Source of the DNA: Alkalihalophilus pseudofirmus
GTDB taxonomy: Bacteria > Bacillota > Bacilli > Bacillales > Bacillaceae_D
Reading direction: 5' to 3'
Length of the DNA: 64,000 bases
Assembly (NCBI RefSeq): GCF_029094545.1
Contig: NZ_CP117835.1
Span: 2,274,001-2,338,000, forward strand
Shown: positions 1 through 8,749 of the stretch, piece by piece
Position numbering within the stretch: position 1 is the first letter of the stretch
Layout: each line of letters starts with the position of its first letter
Program-made: the position numbers and the translations under genes
The notes under the pieces: model-generated
What the model saw: only the letters and a program-made list of their open reading frames with translations
What the model was told of the DNA's origin: nothing
Databases searched by the model: none

Positions 1-14
1 AAGAAGGGGTTACG

Positions 15-182
15 ATGCTGATGCCTGCTGGTGATGATGATTATGATAACAACATGAACAACAATCAGCGTCAATATCCTTATGGCTATTATGGCCGTTA
101 CCCTAGAAGATTCCGCAGATTTAGACGTCAATTTTTCCCTTTCTTCTTATTAAGCAGTTTATTCTTCCCTTACTTTTATTAA
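15..182 (+). CDS. small Tyr/Arg/Phe-rich hypothetical protein (55 aa)
   Basis: I do not recognise a family. The 55-residue product has an acidic/Asn-rich start (three Asp in a row, several Asn), a middle full of Tyr, Gly and Arg with RRFRRFRR, and a hydrophobic aromatic end finishing FFPYFY. The ATG is preceded by AAGAAGGGG with 5 bases of spacing, so the gene looks complete although it lies at the window edge. A strong terminator follows directly. Small proteins of this composition in Bacillus are often sporulation or coat associated, but nothing in the sequence proves that here. Confidence 0.5.
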   Translation: MLMPAGDDDYDNNMNNNQRQYPYGYYGRYPRRFRRFRRQFFPFFLLSSLFFPYFY

Positions 183-187
183 TAGAG

Positions 188-217
188 AAAGCCGCAGCCT
201 CGGGCAGCGGCTTTTTT
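188..217 (+). terminator. rho-independent terminator
   Basis: Stem AAAGCCGC/GCGGCTTT followed by a T run, just after the 55-aa gene. Confidence 0.85.
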
Positions 218-304
218 CTATTCATGTTTCTGTCTTCTATAGTAAGGGTACAATATGAATGATACGATAATGATGCGTTAAAGGAAAAGAAAGGAAGGGT
301 AGCA

Positions 305-709
305 ATGGAAAAAACCTTACATATCGATACAAACAGCCGAGATCAGATGATTGATATCACCTCGCAAATTGAACATTGGTTAAAAGATGTTGGAGTAGGT
401 GACGGGATTGTGATCGCTTCATCTCTTCATACAACAGCAGGAATTACGGTCAATGAGAATGCGGATCCTGATGTGAAAACAGATTTCCTAAGAAGACTAG
501 ATGAAGTATATCCGTGGGAGCATGAACTTGATCGTCATGCAGAAGGAAATACGGCCGCTCACTTAAAGACAAGCACTGTCGGCCACGCGCAAACCCTTAT
601 TATCTCAAATGGACAGCTTGTTCTTGGCACATGGCAAGGTGTGTATTTCTGTGAATTTGACGGCCCGAGAAAAAACCGGAAAATACATCTAAAGGTTATT
701 TCCTCATAA
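305..709 (+). CDS. yjbQ: YjbQ family protein (UPF0047)
   Basis: This 134-aa protein is full length for the YjbQ/UPF0047 family, a small trimeric cytoplasmic fold. Members have been linked to a weak thiamine-phosphate-synthase-like activity, but the physiological role is unsettled. Visible signature features are the [12 protein letters not shown] block (about residues 40-51), a conserved His in the middle (HLKTSTVGH) and the C-terminal [15 protein letters not shown]. The ATG follows AAGGAAGGG. It is a single-gene unit with its own terminator. The family assignment is firm; the function is not. Confidence 0.9.
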   Translation: MEKTLHIDTNSRDQMIDITSQIEHWLKDVGVGDGIVIASSLHTTAGITVNENADPDVKTDFLRRLDEVYPWEHELDRHAEGNTAAHLKTSTVGHAQTLIISNGQLVLGTWQGVYFCEFDGPRKNRKIHLKVISS

Positions 710-713
710 GAAA

Positions 714-744
714 AGAGAGCTGCATTTTCGCAGCTCTCTTTTTG
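714..744 (+). terminator. rho-independent terminator of yjbQ
   Basis: Perfect 10-bp stem AGAGAGCTGC/GCAGCTCTCT with a short T-rich loop and a T tail. Confidence 0.9.
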
Positions 745-752
745 TGTTGGAA

Positions 753-920
753 GTGACGCAATAATAAGGTGAATCAATACAATTAGACTTATCACTGACG
801 CATATCCTGGCTGAACAGGCGCAATACACTTGAAGCGACGCAATAATGAGGTGTACGAATACAAATAATTATAACACCCGCGCAATAAGCGCTGACATTG
901 ACACATAAATCGTCTGAATG
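753..920. repeat. degenerate 21-bp periodic repeat, locus 1
   Basis: The stretch between the yjbQ terminator and ku contains GACGCAATA-like cores near 755, 797, 818, 837, 879 and 900, with weaker cores near 776 and 857, so the period is 19-22 bp. Most units also carry TGAA about 5-6 bases before the next core. The same pattern recurs at 34653-34790. I know no named repeat family that fits. Confidence 0.6.
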
Positions 921-960
921 TATACCATGGCTCCCTAGCCCTACCTTGCCAGCACCAGCC

Positions 961-1791
961 TTATGCGTTTTTCTTAGCTTTAGCCGTTGTCCGCTTCTTT
1001 GGAGCAGGCTTTTTCTTTTTCGTCTTATCAATCGATGCTTGCAGCGCCGACATTAAGTCAGTGACATTCGATTCTTTCGGCTTTTTATCTGTTGCTGTAA
1101 CGGTCTTCTTGCCCGTTTTCTTCTCTTCAATAAGATCCATCAATGCGGTTCTGTACTCATCATGGTACTTTTCAGGGTCAAACGTGGTCGTCAGCTGTTC
1201 AACTAACAACAAGGCGGTGTCTAATTCCTTCTTCACAATCTTCTGCCCCTCAGGCAAGTTTGGTACATCTTCTATATTTCGAACCTCATCTGGAAAATGA
1301 ATGGTCTCCATAATCAGGCCCTCTTTGTATACACGCACAACAGCTAGCTGCTCTTTAGAACGTATGATAATCTTGGCGATGCCAATTTTTCCTGATTCAT
1401 TCAATGCTTCTTTTAGAAGACTATATGCTTTTGCCCCGCCTGCATCGGGTGCCATGAAATAACTTTTTTCAAAATAAATCGGATCTATTTCCTCTAACTT
1501 CACAAAATCAATAATTTCTACTGCTTTTTCTTCCTGTTCTTTTTTTAATTGCTCAAGATCCTCTGCGTCAAGGACGACAAATTTATTTTTGGCGTATTCA
1601 TAGGCTTTGACGATATCCTCTTGAGCTACTTCCTCTTCACAATCGGGGCACCTTTTTTGGTAATTGATCGGTGTGTGACATTTTTTATGGAGCTGTCTTA
1701 ATTTGATATCTTTGTTTTCAGTTGCTGTATGCAGTTTCACTGGTATATTGACAAGTCCAAAACTAATGCTTCCTTTCCATACTGTATGCAT
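961..1791 (-). CDS. ku: non-homologous end-joining protein Ku
   Basis: Bacterial Ku forms a homodimeric ring on double-strand break ends and recruits LigD. The 276-aa protein begins with the family hallmark MHTVWKGSISFGLVNIPVKL and has the usual Ku core. Cys38, Cys48 and Cys51 form a possible metal-binding cluster. It ends in a Lys-rich tail (about residues 257-276) that in other bacteria aids DNA binding. The ATG is preceded by GCAGGTGAG. It is divergent from ligD across about 120 bp, the same pairing as ykoV/ykoU in B. subtilis, where the system protects spores and stationary cells. Confidence 0.97.
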   Translation of the reverse strand: MHTVWKGSISFGLVNIPVKLHTATENKDIKLRQLHKKCHTPINYQKRCPDCEEEVAQEDIVKAYEYAKNKFVVLDAEDLEQLKKEQEEKAVEIIDFVKLEEIDPIYFEKSYFMAPDAGGAKAYSLLKEALNESGKIGIAKIIIRSKEQLAVVRVYKEGLIMETIHFPDEVRNIEDVPNLPEGQKIVKKELDTALLLVEQLTTTFDPEKYHDEYRTALMDLIEEKKTGKKTVTATDKKPKESNVTDLMSALQASIDKTKKKKPAPKKRTTAKAKKNA

Positions 1792-1857
1792 TTTCTCACC
1801 TGCTTTTTTTCTTACTATGCAGAAGTTTGTCTCGAATTATGTATAGAAGAATGCATT

Positions 1858-1883
1858 TATCAAACGATACTATCAAACGATAC
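1858..1883. repeat. 13-bp direct repeat between ku and ligD
   Basis: TATCAAACGATAC occurs twice, head to tail and without a gap, in the divergent ku/ligD promoter region. It could be an operator or a slippage duplication. Confidence 0.7.
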
Positions 1884-1912
1884 CAATATAAAAGAAAAGG
1901 CAGGTTTTACAC

Positions 1913-3742
1913 TTGAAACCGATGCTTCTTCACTCTAATCCAACCATACCCCGAGGCACCCAATGGCTCTACGAAGCAAAGTACGATGGTTATCGCTGCC
2001 TGTTGGTTTGGGAAAATGAAACGCCGAGACTTTATAGCAGGAACGAAAAAGAATTAACCGCAAACTTTCCAGAAGTCATTGAGTGGTGCCGCACTAAATA
2101 TGAGCTAGTAAAAGAATATCTCCCTCTTATATTAGACGGCGAGTTGGTTCACCTTTTGAACCCTTATCAAAGTGAATTCACATTAGTGCAGCAGAGGGGG
2201 AAACTGCGGACAAAAGAAACCATCACTCATCACAGCAGGATTCATCCGATGAATTTTATCATATTTGACCTCCTAAAAATCAGCGGCACATCTCTTATGG
2301 AGAATCCACTTTTCACACGAAAAAAACAGTTAGATAAGCTATGCAAAGTATTAGGCATAACAAAAGATACGTCTCCTCTGCAAATCATCGAAACATTTAA
2401 GAAAGGAGAGGAACTCTTTGACTTTGTTACAGAACATAATGGCGAGGGTCTTGTAGCAAAGAAAAAGACGAGTACGTACCGATCTACCCGCTCAAAAGAC
2501 TGGTTGAAAATTAAAAACTGGCGCTATGTTCAATTAATAGTGACCGCCTATGATAAAGGAAACGGATATTTTGAAGGCAGCGTTTTAAAAGATGGTGAGC
2601 TGACTGCTGTAACTCATTTTAAACACGGAATGAAGGATGAGGAGTACACGACTCTAACTGAATTATTTAAGGAGAATGGCGAAAAAAGAGGGAAAGAAAC
2701 GTGGACCCTGCCACCATCTATCGTGGTGAATATAGCTTCTATCGGCTTTGATGGAAAACAGCTTCGTGAACCTCAGTTTGATTCATTTTTGATGGACGCA
2801 GAACCGGATGATTGCACATGGAATTCTCTACAAAGACAGCTCCACCCTATCCCTAAACAAGTTGAAATCACTCATCCTGACAAGCCAGTTTGGCCATCTA
2901 TTCATCTAGTGAAGGATGATTATCTTTTGTATTTGCAAAAAGCAGCTCCATTCTTGCTTCCCTTTTTACAAGACAGACTGTTAACTGTTATTCGGTTTCC
3001 ACACGGAGCAGAAGATGAGTCATTTTACCAGAAAAACACGCCTGATTATGCCCCATCGTTCATTCAAACGGCAGTCGATGAGGATATTGAATATATACTT
3101 TGCAATGACCTTAAAAGCTTATTGTGGCTTGGTAATCAATTAGCACTTGAGTTTCACATCCCGTATCAGACGATTCATCAAACCAAGCCTGCAGAATTAG
3201 TATTTGATCTTGATCCGCCCAGTGTAGATGAATTTGGACTAGCTGTTCAAGCAGCCTTACAGATGAAGGAGATCTTTGATCAGTTTCATCTCACCTCTTA
3301 TGTGAAAACGTCAGGGAATAAAGGACTTCAGCTTTATCTCCCGCTGCCAGAGGAAGCATTTTCATATAAGCAAACTAGAGCATTTAGTGAGTTTGTCAGT
3401 ATTTATTTATGCGAACAAAACCCTGAGATATTTACCATTGAGCGGCTGAAGAAAAATCGTGGCGGTCGTTTATACATTGATTACATTCAGCATGATGCTG
3501 GAAAAACAATCATTGCTCCATACTCAACCAGAGGTCATGGACGGGGACTTGTGGCTACTCCACTTTATTGGGAGGAGGTTGGTGACAAACTTACACCTGA
3601 TGACTTTACGATTCCACGAGTAATCGAGCGGTTACGTTCGGAAGGTGATCCTTTCCGCAACATACGTGAAAATCTTGATGAGCAAGGAGAGGCGTTTGCG
3701 GCAGTGCTTGGAGAGTTAAAATCATTAAAAGCAAACACTTAG
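1913..3742 (+). CDS. ligD: ATP-dependent DNA ligase LigD (ligase-polymerase)
   Basis: LigD seals and fills in broken ends held by Ku. This 609-aa form has the ligase domain first: adenylation motif EAKYDGYR with Lys23, then DGELV, FDLL, EGLVAKKK and DWLKIK. An OB-fold follows, then a C-terminal primase-polymerase domain starting near THPDKPVWP, with FDLDPP and SGNKGLQLYLP. The phosphoesterase domain of Pseudomonas and mycobacterial LigD is absent, as in B. subtilis LigD of nearly the same length. The start is TTG at 1913, about 12 bases after AAAGGCAGG; an ATG three codons downstream is the alternative. It is divergent from ku. Confidence 0.96.
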   Translation: MKPMLLHSNPTIPRGTQWLYEAKYDGYRCLLVWENETPRLYSRNEKELTANFPEVIEWCRTKYELVKEYLPLILDGELVHLLNPYQSEFTLVQQRGKLRTKETITHHSRIHPMNFIIFDLLKISGTSLMENPLFTRKKQLDKLCKVLGITKDTSPLQIIETFKKGEELFDFVTEHNGEGLVAKKKTSTYRSTRSKDWLKIKNWRYVQLIVTAYDKGNGYFEGSVLKDGELTAVTHFKHGMKDEEYTTLTELFKENGEKRGKETWTLPPSIVVNIASIGFDGKQLREPQFDSFLMDAEPDDCTWNSLQRQLHPIPKQVEITHPDKPVWPSIHLVKDDYLLYLQKAAPFLLPFLQDRLLTVIRFPHGAEDESFYQKNTPDYAPSFIQTAVDEDIEYILCNDLKSLLWLGNQLALEFHIPYQTIHQTKPAELVFDLDPPSVDEFGLAVQAALQMKEIFDQFHLTSYVKTSGNKGLQLYLPLPEEAFSYKQTRAFSEFVSIYLCEQNPEIFTIERLKKNRGGRLYIDYIQHDAGKTIIAPYSTRGHGRGLVATPLYWEEVGDKLTPDDFTIPRVIERLRSEGDPFRNIRENLDEQGEAFAAVLGELKSLKANT

Positions 3743-3836
3743 AGCTGTCTATATATCTTTAGCTGCAAAACGATCCATTCATATAATTCCACCTAGGCAA
3801 ATATTATATTTCAGAAGAAAAAAGGAGGGTTTATGA

Positions 3837-4517
3837 ATGGATCAGCCACATCAAGAAATCCCACCAAAGATAGGTGACCTACTCCCTACCTTTGTCGTTC
3901 AGACGACTCAAGGGAAAAAAACACTGCCCGATGACTACGCAGGGAGCTGGGTCATGCTGTTCAGCCATCCGGGAGACTTCACTCCAGTTTGTACAACTGA
4001 ATTCTATTCTTTTGCTACGAATGAACAGGCATTTCAGCAGCTGAACACACAGCTCATCGGCTTGTCGATTGATACTGTATTTGCGCATATGAAATGGATG
4101 GAGTGGATTCAAAATAACTTAGGAATTCAAATTAACTTCCCAATCATAGCAGATGAATTGGGTAATGTGGCAAAACGTCTCGGCATGATTGCCCCAGAAC
4201 GCGGCACGACAGCGGTTCGGTCTGTTTTTATCATTGATCCAACAGGTCATATTCGTATCATTTTAAATTATCCTGCAGAAGTCGGCCGTAATACTAATGA
4301 ATTACTTCGGATTATTCATGCTCTGCAGCTAGCAGACGGATACGATGTGAAAATGCCGGCAAACTGGCCAAACAATGAGTTGATTGGGGATAAGGTCATT
4401 TTAGCTCCTCCATCTGATGTGATGAAAGTACAAAAGAGGATTGAGGAAGCAGAAGCTGGTGAGGTTGAATGTTTTGATTGGTGGTTCTGCTATAAAGACC
4501 TGCCTGAAGAGTCCTGA
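3837..4517 (+). CDS. peroxiredoxin, Prx6/archaeal-type
   Basis: A thiol peroxidase of 226 aa. The peroxidatic Cys52 lies in HPGDFTPVCTTE. The C-terminal extension carries a second pair, Cys212 and Cys218, in CFDWWFC. That arrangement is typical of the long 1-Cys/Prx6-like peroxiredoxins of thermophiles and archaea, where the C-terminal cysteines resolve the sulfenic acid. It differs from the shorter AhpC and Tpx usual in Bacillus. The ATG is set by AAAGGAGGG 7 bases upstream; a nearby ATG at 3833 is out of frame. It is a monocistronic gene, and I saw no obvious PerR box. Confidence 0.9.
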   Translation: MDQPHQEIPPKIGDLLPTFVVQTTQGKKTLPDDYAGSWVMLFSHPGDFTPVCTTEFYSFATNEQAFQQLNTQLIGLSIDTVFAHMKWMEWIQNNLGIQINFPIIADELGNVAKRLGMIAPERGTTAVRSVFIIDPTGHIRIILNYPAEVGRNTNELLRIIHALQLADGYDVKMPANWPNNELIGDKVILAPPSDVMKVQKRIEEAEAGEVECFDWWFCYKDLPEES

Positions 4518-4528
4518 TAAACAATCAC

Positions 4529-4649
4529 GCCGCTCCCGAAATATACTACGTTTTCCATGAGAAGCTGCTGAGCCTCCTCGGGCTTATGCCATATGGAGTC
4601 TCAGCTTTGCTTTAGTTCCTATTGAAGTCTAAGTATATTTCATCCGCTT
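4529..4649. repeat. interspersed palindromic repeat, family B, copy 1
   Basis: An imperfectly palindromic element of about 120 bp. It starts GCCGCTCCCGAAATATACTACG and ends AAGTATATTTCATCCGCT, with an inner CCTCCTCGGGCTT and GGAGTCTCA. It matches copies at 21860-21979 and, inverted, at 32196-32314. It has no coding capacity. Confidence 0.75.
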
Positions 4650-4683
4650 GTTTATATTCCATTTAATCACAACACTTTAAAAA

Positions 4684-5142
4684 CTACAGTATATTTTCAA
4701 CAAATTGTTCTTCAGAAATCACTCGGAAACCATTTCTTTTAAGTAAAGCTGAGGTAACCTCATTTCCTGGAATTTTTTCACCTTTAAATTCACCGTTATC
4801 TATCTTTGTACTACCACAGGAAGGGCTGTTTTCTTTAAGAATCACTATTGTTGCATTGATATCTTTAGCTGTTTCTAAAGTGGCATAAGCTCCTTTTAGG
4901 TATAGACTTGTTACATCTTCACCACATCTATTGATCACCTTAGCTTTTCCATCAAGCACATTTTCACCCTCGCCTCCTAATATTTCGGCTGGTTCTCTAG
5001 GTGTTGAAAATCCACCAAGCAGTTCAGGGCAAATAGTAATAGCTTGATTCTCCGCAACTAATTTTCTTATTCTTTTATCTAAACTATGTTTGCTGTTATA
5101 TCTTACTTCTAACCCAGCCAAACAAGAGCTAACCAAGATCAT
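4684..5142 (-). CDS. DUF523 family protein
   Basis: A 152-aa protein of the DUF523 (YbbK-like) family. It begins MILVSSCLAGLEVRYN, with the family's near-N-terminal SSCL cysteine, then CPELLGGFSTPREPAEI and the central ILKENSPSCGS motif. The conserved cysteines suggest metal or Fe-S binding, but no function is established. I place the start at the ATG at 5142, 8 bases after GAGGGG; an upstream GTG and ATG overlap that ribosome binding site. It is a single gene facing the preceding repeat. Confidence 0.85.
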   Translation of the reverse strand: MILVSSCLAGLEVRYNSKHSLDKRIRKLVAENQAITICPELLGGFSTPREPAEILGGEGENVLDGKAKVINRCGEDVTSLYLKGAYATLETAKDINATIVILKENSPSCGSTKIDNGEFKGEKIPGNEVTSALLKRNGFRVISEEQFVENIL

Positions 5143-5229
5143 AAACATCACCCCTCAAAAAGAAATTTAAATGACATCGTATGTTCGAATAGCTAATTAT
5201 ACCACTCAACCCCTAAAACGATCATAGAA

Positions 5230-5262
5230 AAATAAACCGAGCATCCTTCACTCGGTTTATTT
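5230..5262 (-). terminator. terminator of cydDC
   Basis: Perfect 12-bp stem AAATAAACCGAG/CTCGGTTTATTT about 9 bases after the cydC stop. Confidence 0.85.
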
Positions 5263-5270
5263 ATATAGGT

Positions 5271-6980
5271 TTATCCAACCATCTCTCTTTCCACTTGTTT
5301 CATCTCATAGAAGTAATCCTTTTTCGCCATAAGCTCTTCATAGCTTCCTGATTCCACGATTTCCCCGTGGTCCATCACAATAATTTGATCCATATATTCA
5401 AGCCCTGTCAGGCGATGTGTGATGAAAATCATCGTATCGTCTTTTGCTTGTTGGAATAGATGGCTATAGATGTTCTTTTCTGTTAGAGAATCGAGTGAAG
5501 AGGTCGGCTCATCTAACAGCCATAGAGACTTTCCTTTTAGCATCGCTCTTGCAATGGCAAGACGCTGCTTCTCGCCGCCAGATAAGTTTTCTCCTTTTTC
5601 ATATACCTGATCCTTTAGCTGAAACCCGCTTAGTTCCACTTTGCGCAAGACTTCAATCAGCTCTTCATCTGATGTATCATCTTTAGCGATTAATAAATTA
5701 TCTTTAATTGTGCCGTAAAAGAAATGATTTTCTTGAAGAACAACATTTGCATGTGTCCATATACTCTCGTCTGATACATCGTTAATCGATGTTTCGTTAA
5801 AAGCAACCTCACCTGAGTCTGCTTTTTGTACCTTTAACAAAAGCTGCATCAAGGTTGATTTTCCAGAGCCGCTTGCACCGACAATCGCTGTTTTGGAGCC
5901 TCTTGGAAAGACCGCTGAAATGTTTCTTAATGCCGGCCTAAAATCTCCCTCAAATGAAAATTGCAGATTGTTCACTCGAATAGATGGTGCACCAGTTAGT
6001 GACAATGGGCTCTCTGGATTTTCTTGCTTATCATCCTTCACCACTTCATTTAATCTGCTGCTAGCTTTACGGCTCTCCTCATAATGGTTCGGAAAAACGG
6101 CCATTGGAGCTGCATTTTCAAATGCTGTTAACGAAATCATCACGAGCATCGCAAGAAACACTCCATCTAGCTGTCCGCCGCTTACAAGATAGGCACCTAA
6201 AAGAAGGACGCCCCATGAAATCATAAGAGAGGCAGCTTGATGAATTGTTTGATTGACCATTGCTACATTCCCTTCAATCTGCTGTTCCCTAACATAGGAG
6301 GCAGCTGATTTCTCAAGCAGACCTTGTTTCTCATTTAGCTTCTGATAAATTTTCAAGTCGCGATACCCATGCATGAATTCAGTGGCATCGGTTGATAGCT
6401 TTGCCCGTTCCACTCGCACGGCATTTTTCTTTTTCTTCAGGCTGACTGCAAAAAGAGCTGGGAGAATAATGCCTGTTAACAGCAAGCCAAATAAAAGCAA
6501 TAAGGCAATATAGAATGAGTAAAACATTGAAAACATGATTGTTGCTAAAAAAACGAGCCCAAGCACAAGGGGCGGATAGAATACACGCAAGAAAAAGTTC
6601 TGCAGGCTTTCCACATCACCGACCACTCGCGCAAGCAGGTCACCGCTCCGGTATTTAGTAAATAAATTAGGGGCATGCGGTTCAAGCTTCTCATAAAAGG
6701 ACACTCTCAGGTCCCCTAGCATAGTAAATGTTGCTCGGTGTGAGAACAGCCGCTCGCCGTATCTGGCTGCTGCTCTTGATATACTGAACAACTTCAATAA
6801 CGCAATCATGATGGATAATGCATAAAGCGGAGGGGCGAGGGCTGCTTTGGAGATTAAATATCCACTTGCAGAAAACAACCCTATGGCAGCAAGACCCGCT
6901 AAGAAACCTAAAAGAACTGAATAGACAATGTCTCTTTTTTGTGAAAGCAATAAAGCCGCCACATTCGCTAATTCTTTCAT
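5271..6980 (-). CDS. cydC: ABC exporter subunit CydC
   Basis: One half of the heterodimeric CydDC exporter of the cytoplasmic membrane. The complex is needed for cytochrome bd assembly and is reported to export reduced thiols and to bind heme. The 569-aa subunit has an N-terminal six-helix ABC transmembrane domain and a C-terminal ATPase with Walker A GASGSGKST, signature LSGGEKQR and Walker B LLDEPTSSLD. Its start overlaps the end of cydD by 4 bases, so the two are translationally coupled. A terminator follows. No cydAB lies in this window. Confidence 0.93.
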   Translation of the reverse strand: MKELANVAALLLSQKRDIVYSVLLGFLAGLAAIGLFSASGYLISKAALAPPLYALSIMIALLKLFSISRAAARYGERLFSHRATFTMLGDLRVSFYEKLEPHAPNLFTKYRSGDLLARVVGDVESLQNFFLRVFYPPLVLGLVFLATIMFSMFYSFYIALLLLFGLLLTGIILPALFAVSLKKKKNAVRVERAKLSTDATEFMHGYRDLKIYQKLNEKQGLLEKSAASYVREQQIEGNVAMVNQTIHQAASLMISWGVLLLGAYLVSGGQLDGVFLAMLVMISLTAFENAAPMAVFPNHYEESRKASSRLNEVVKDDKQENPESPLSLTGAPSIRVNNLQFSFEGDFRPALRNISAVFPRGSKTAIVGASGSGKSTLMQLLLKVQKADSGEVAFNETSINDVSDESIWTHANVVLQENHFFYGTIKDNLLIAKDDTSDEELIEVLRKVELSGFQLKDQVYEKGENLSGGEKQRLAIARAMLKGKSLWLLDEPTSSLDSLTEKNIYSHLFQQAKDDTMIFITHRLTGLEYMDQIIVMDHGEIVESGSYEELMAKKDYFYEMKQVEREMVG

Positions 6981-8710
6981 CGAGTCTCCCCTCCTCGTTG
7001 AATCTGAACCATCTCACGGTACTCGCGAGACGTTTGTAATAACTCCTCATGACGACCTTCTGCGATCTTTTCACCCTTTTCTAAGAGAATAATGCGATCT
7101 GCATGGCGTATCGTATGAAGACGGTGAGCGACTGTAATTACAGTTGATGTTTTAGAAAGATCCTCGATTGACGCTTGCAGGATTCTTTCTGTTTTCAGAT
7201 CCAAGCCGGTCGTAGGCTCATCAAACAGAATAATTTTGGGCTGCTTTAAGAACGCACGAGCGATTGCGAGCCGTTGCTTCTCACCGCCAGAAAGTCCTCG
7301 TCCGGCTTCACCGACTTCTGTATCATAGCCATTTTCTAACTCGTTGATTAACTCAGTTAAGCCTGCTTTTTCGCATGCCTCAACAATATCATTGCGAGTT
7401 ACCTCACCACTTGTTCCAATCGCAATATTCTCAGCAATAGTGCCAGCAAACAAGTAAGGGTTCTGTGAAATATAGGAAACCTGATCAAACCATTCCGACT
7501 CTTTATATTTTGATTGTGGCAAACCGTCGATCATGATCTCTCCCGCAGTGCGTGGAAGCAGCCCGGCGATCGTATGAAGCAATGTTGTTTTTCCTGATCC
7601 GCTGCGTCCGATAATGGCTACTTTTTCATATGGTTTAATTGTTGTATTAATGTCCTGTAAAGTGAAATCTCCATCACCATATGTGACCTCAAGCTGATGC
7701 AACTCAATTTTAGGCGGCACTTCATCACTCTTCATTTGAGCGTCACCCCAGTTTACTTTCCCGCTTTCTTCCTTCAGTTCATCGGTAATTTTTTTAGCAG
7801 CCCCTTGACTGCCTCGCCCTGTATGAAAGGCACTGCCGAGGTCTTTTAGCGACATATAAAATTCCGGTGCCAATACGAGAACAAAGAAGGCTGCATGAAA
7901 CGTGATGCTCTCAAAAATGATTAAACGTAATCCTACTTCAAGAGCAATTAAGCCAATTCCCAGCATGGAGATAAATTCGAGCATTAATGAGGAGATGAAG
8001 GCAATTTTTAATACATCCATTGTCGCTTCGCGAAACCCCTTGCTGCTCTCACGAATCGTCTCTTTTTGCTTTTTAGCCTGACCAAATAATTTTAATGTCG
8101 TCAACCCTTGAAGTGTATCTAAAAAGCGCCCGGAAAATGAGGCGAGCTTATCCATTTGCTCTTCTGACTTTTGCTTTGTTTTTAACCCAATGATCACATA
8201 GAACAATGGAATAAATGGTGCTGTTATAATCATGATCAGCGCGGTATAGATATGCGCTTGAAAAACGGCAATCAAAATCATCAGCGGAATAACAGAGGTC
8301 TGGATGACCTGCGGGATATACTTGCTGAAATAACTATCCACCTCATCCACTGAATCCATCAGCACACTGACTTTTCTTCCAGACTGTCCTTTTATCGATG
8401 CTTGAAGCGGATTCGCTGCCAGCCTGTCAATTAATGTTTTTCTAAGCTTGGCTTTAGCTGATGCAGCCATTTTAACACCAAGTAATCCGTTTATATGAGT
8501 CAGGACCACTCTCCCAATAAGTGCCGCAAGAAGCCAGCCGAATAGTGGGATGAGTTCTGTAAATGCACTGCCCTGTACAAATACTTCATCGACAATCGTG
8601 ACAATGAAATAGGCTTGGGCAATCACTGTTGCACCAGTTAAAATCGCTGTGATAATAAGAGCAAGCTTAGTCATTTTATATGATTTTGCAATTTGTTTAA
8701 GTTCAGTCAT
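6977..8710 (-). CDS. cydD: ABC exporter subunit CydD
   Basis: First gene of the cydDC pair, 577 aa. It has an N-terminal membrane domain with about six helices and a C-terminal ATPase: Walker A GRSGSGKTT, signature GLSGGEKQR, Walker B LFDEPTTGLD, and the H-loop in TVAHRLHTI. It pairs with CydC to build the exporter required for cytochrome bd oxidase. The 5' region contains a good Rex-type operator, so expression probably rises when the NADH/NAD+ ratio is high under low oxygen. In B. subtilis these genes sit downstream of cydAB; here they stand alone. Confidence 0.93.
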   Translation of the reverse strand: MTELKQIAKSYKMTKLALIITAILTGATVIAQAYFIVTIVDEVFVQGSAFTELIPLFGWLLAALIGRVVLTHINGLLGVKMAASAKAKLRKTLIDRLAANPLQASIKGQSGRKVSVLMDSVDEVDSYFSKYIPQVIQTSVIPLMILIAVFQAHIYTALIMIITAPFIPLFYVIIGLKTKQKSEEQMDKLASFSGRFLDTLQGLTTLKLFGQAKKQKETIRESSKGFREATMDVLKIAFISSLMLEFISMLGIGLIALEVGLRLIIFESITFHAAFFVLVLAPEFYMSLKDLGSAFHTGRGSQGAAKKITDELKEESGKVNWGDAQMKSDEVPPKIELHQLEVTYGDGDFTLQDINTTIKPYEKVAIIGRSGSGKTTLLHTIAGLLPRTAGEIMIDGLPQSKYKESEWFDQVSYISQNPYLFAGTIAENIAIGTSGEVTRNDIVEACEKAGLTELINELENGYDTEVGEAGRGLSGGEKQRLAIARAFLKQPKIILFDEPTTGLDLKTERILQASIEDLSKTSTVITVAHRLHTIRHADRIILLEKGEKIAEGRHEELLQTSREYREMVQIQRGGETR

Positions 8711-8749
8711 CGTTTCATTCCCCTATTTTTTAACTTGAGTAAATCGAGT

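Noticed and set aside
1792-1912. Possible sigma-G promoter for ku/ligD
   Set aside because: GATACTA resembles a sigma-G -10 box, but no -35 element lies at the required 17-18 bases.
3720-3836. PerR box upstream of the peroxiredoxin gene
   Set aside because: AT-rich sequence is present, but no TTATAAT-N-ATTATAA palindrome could be read.
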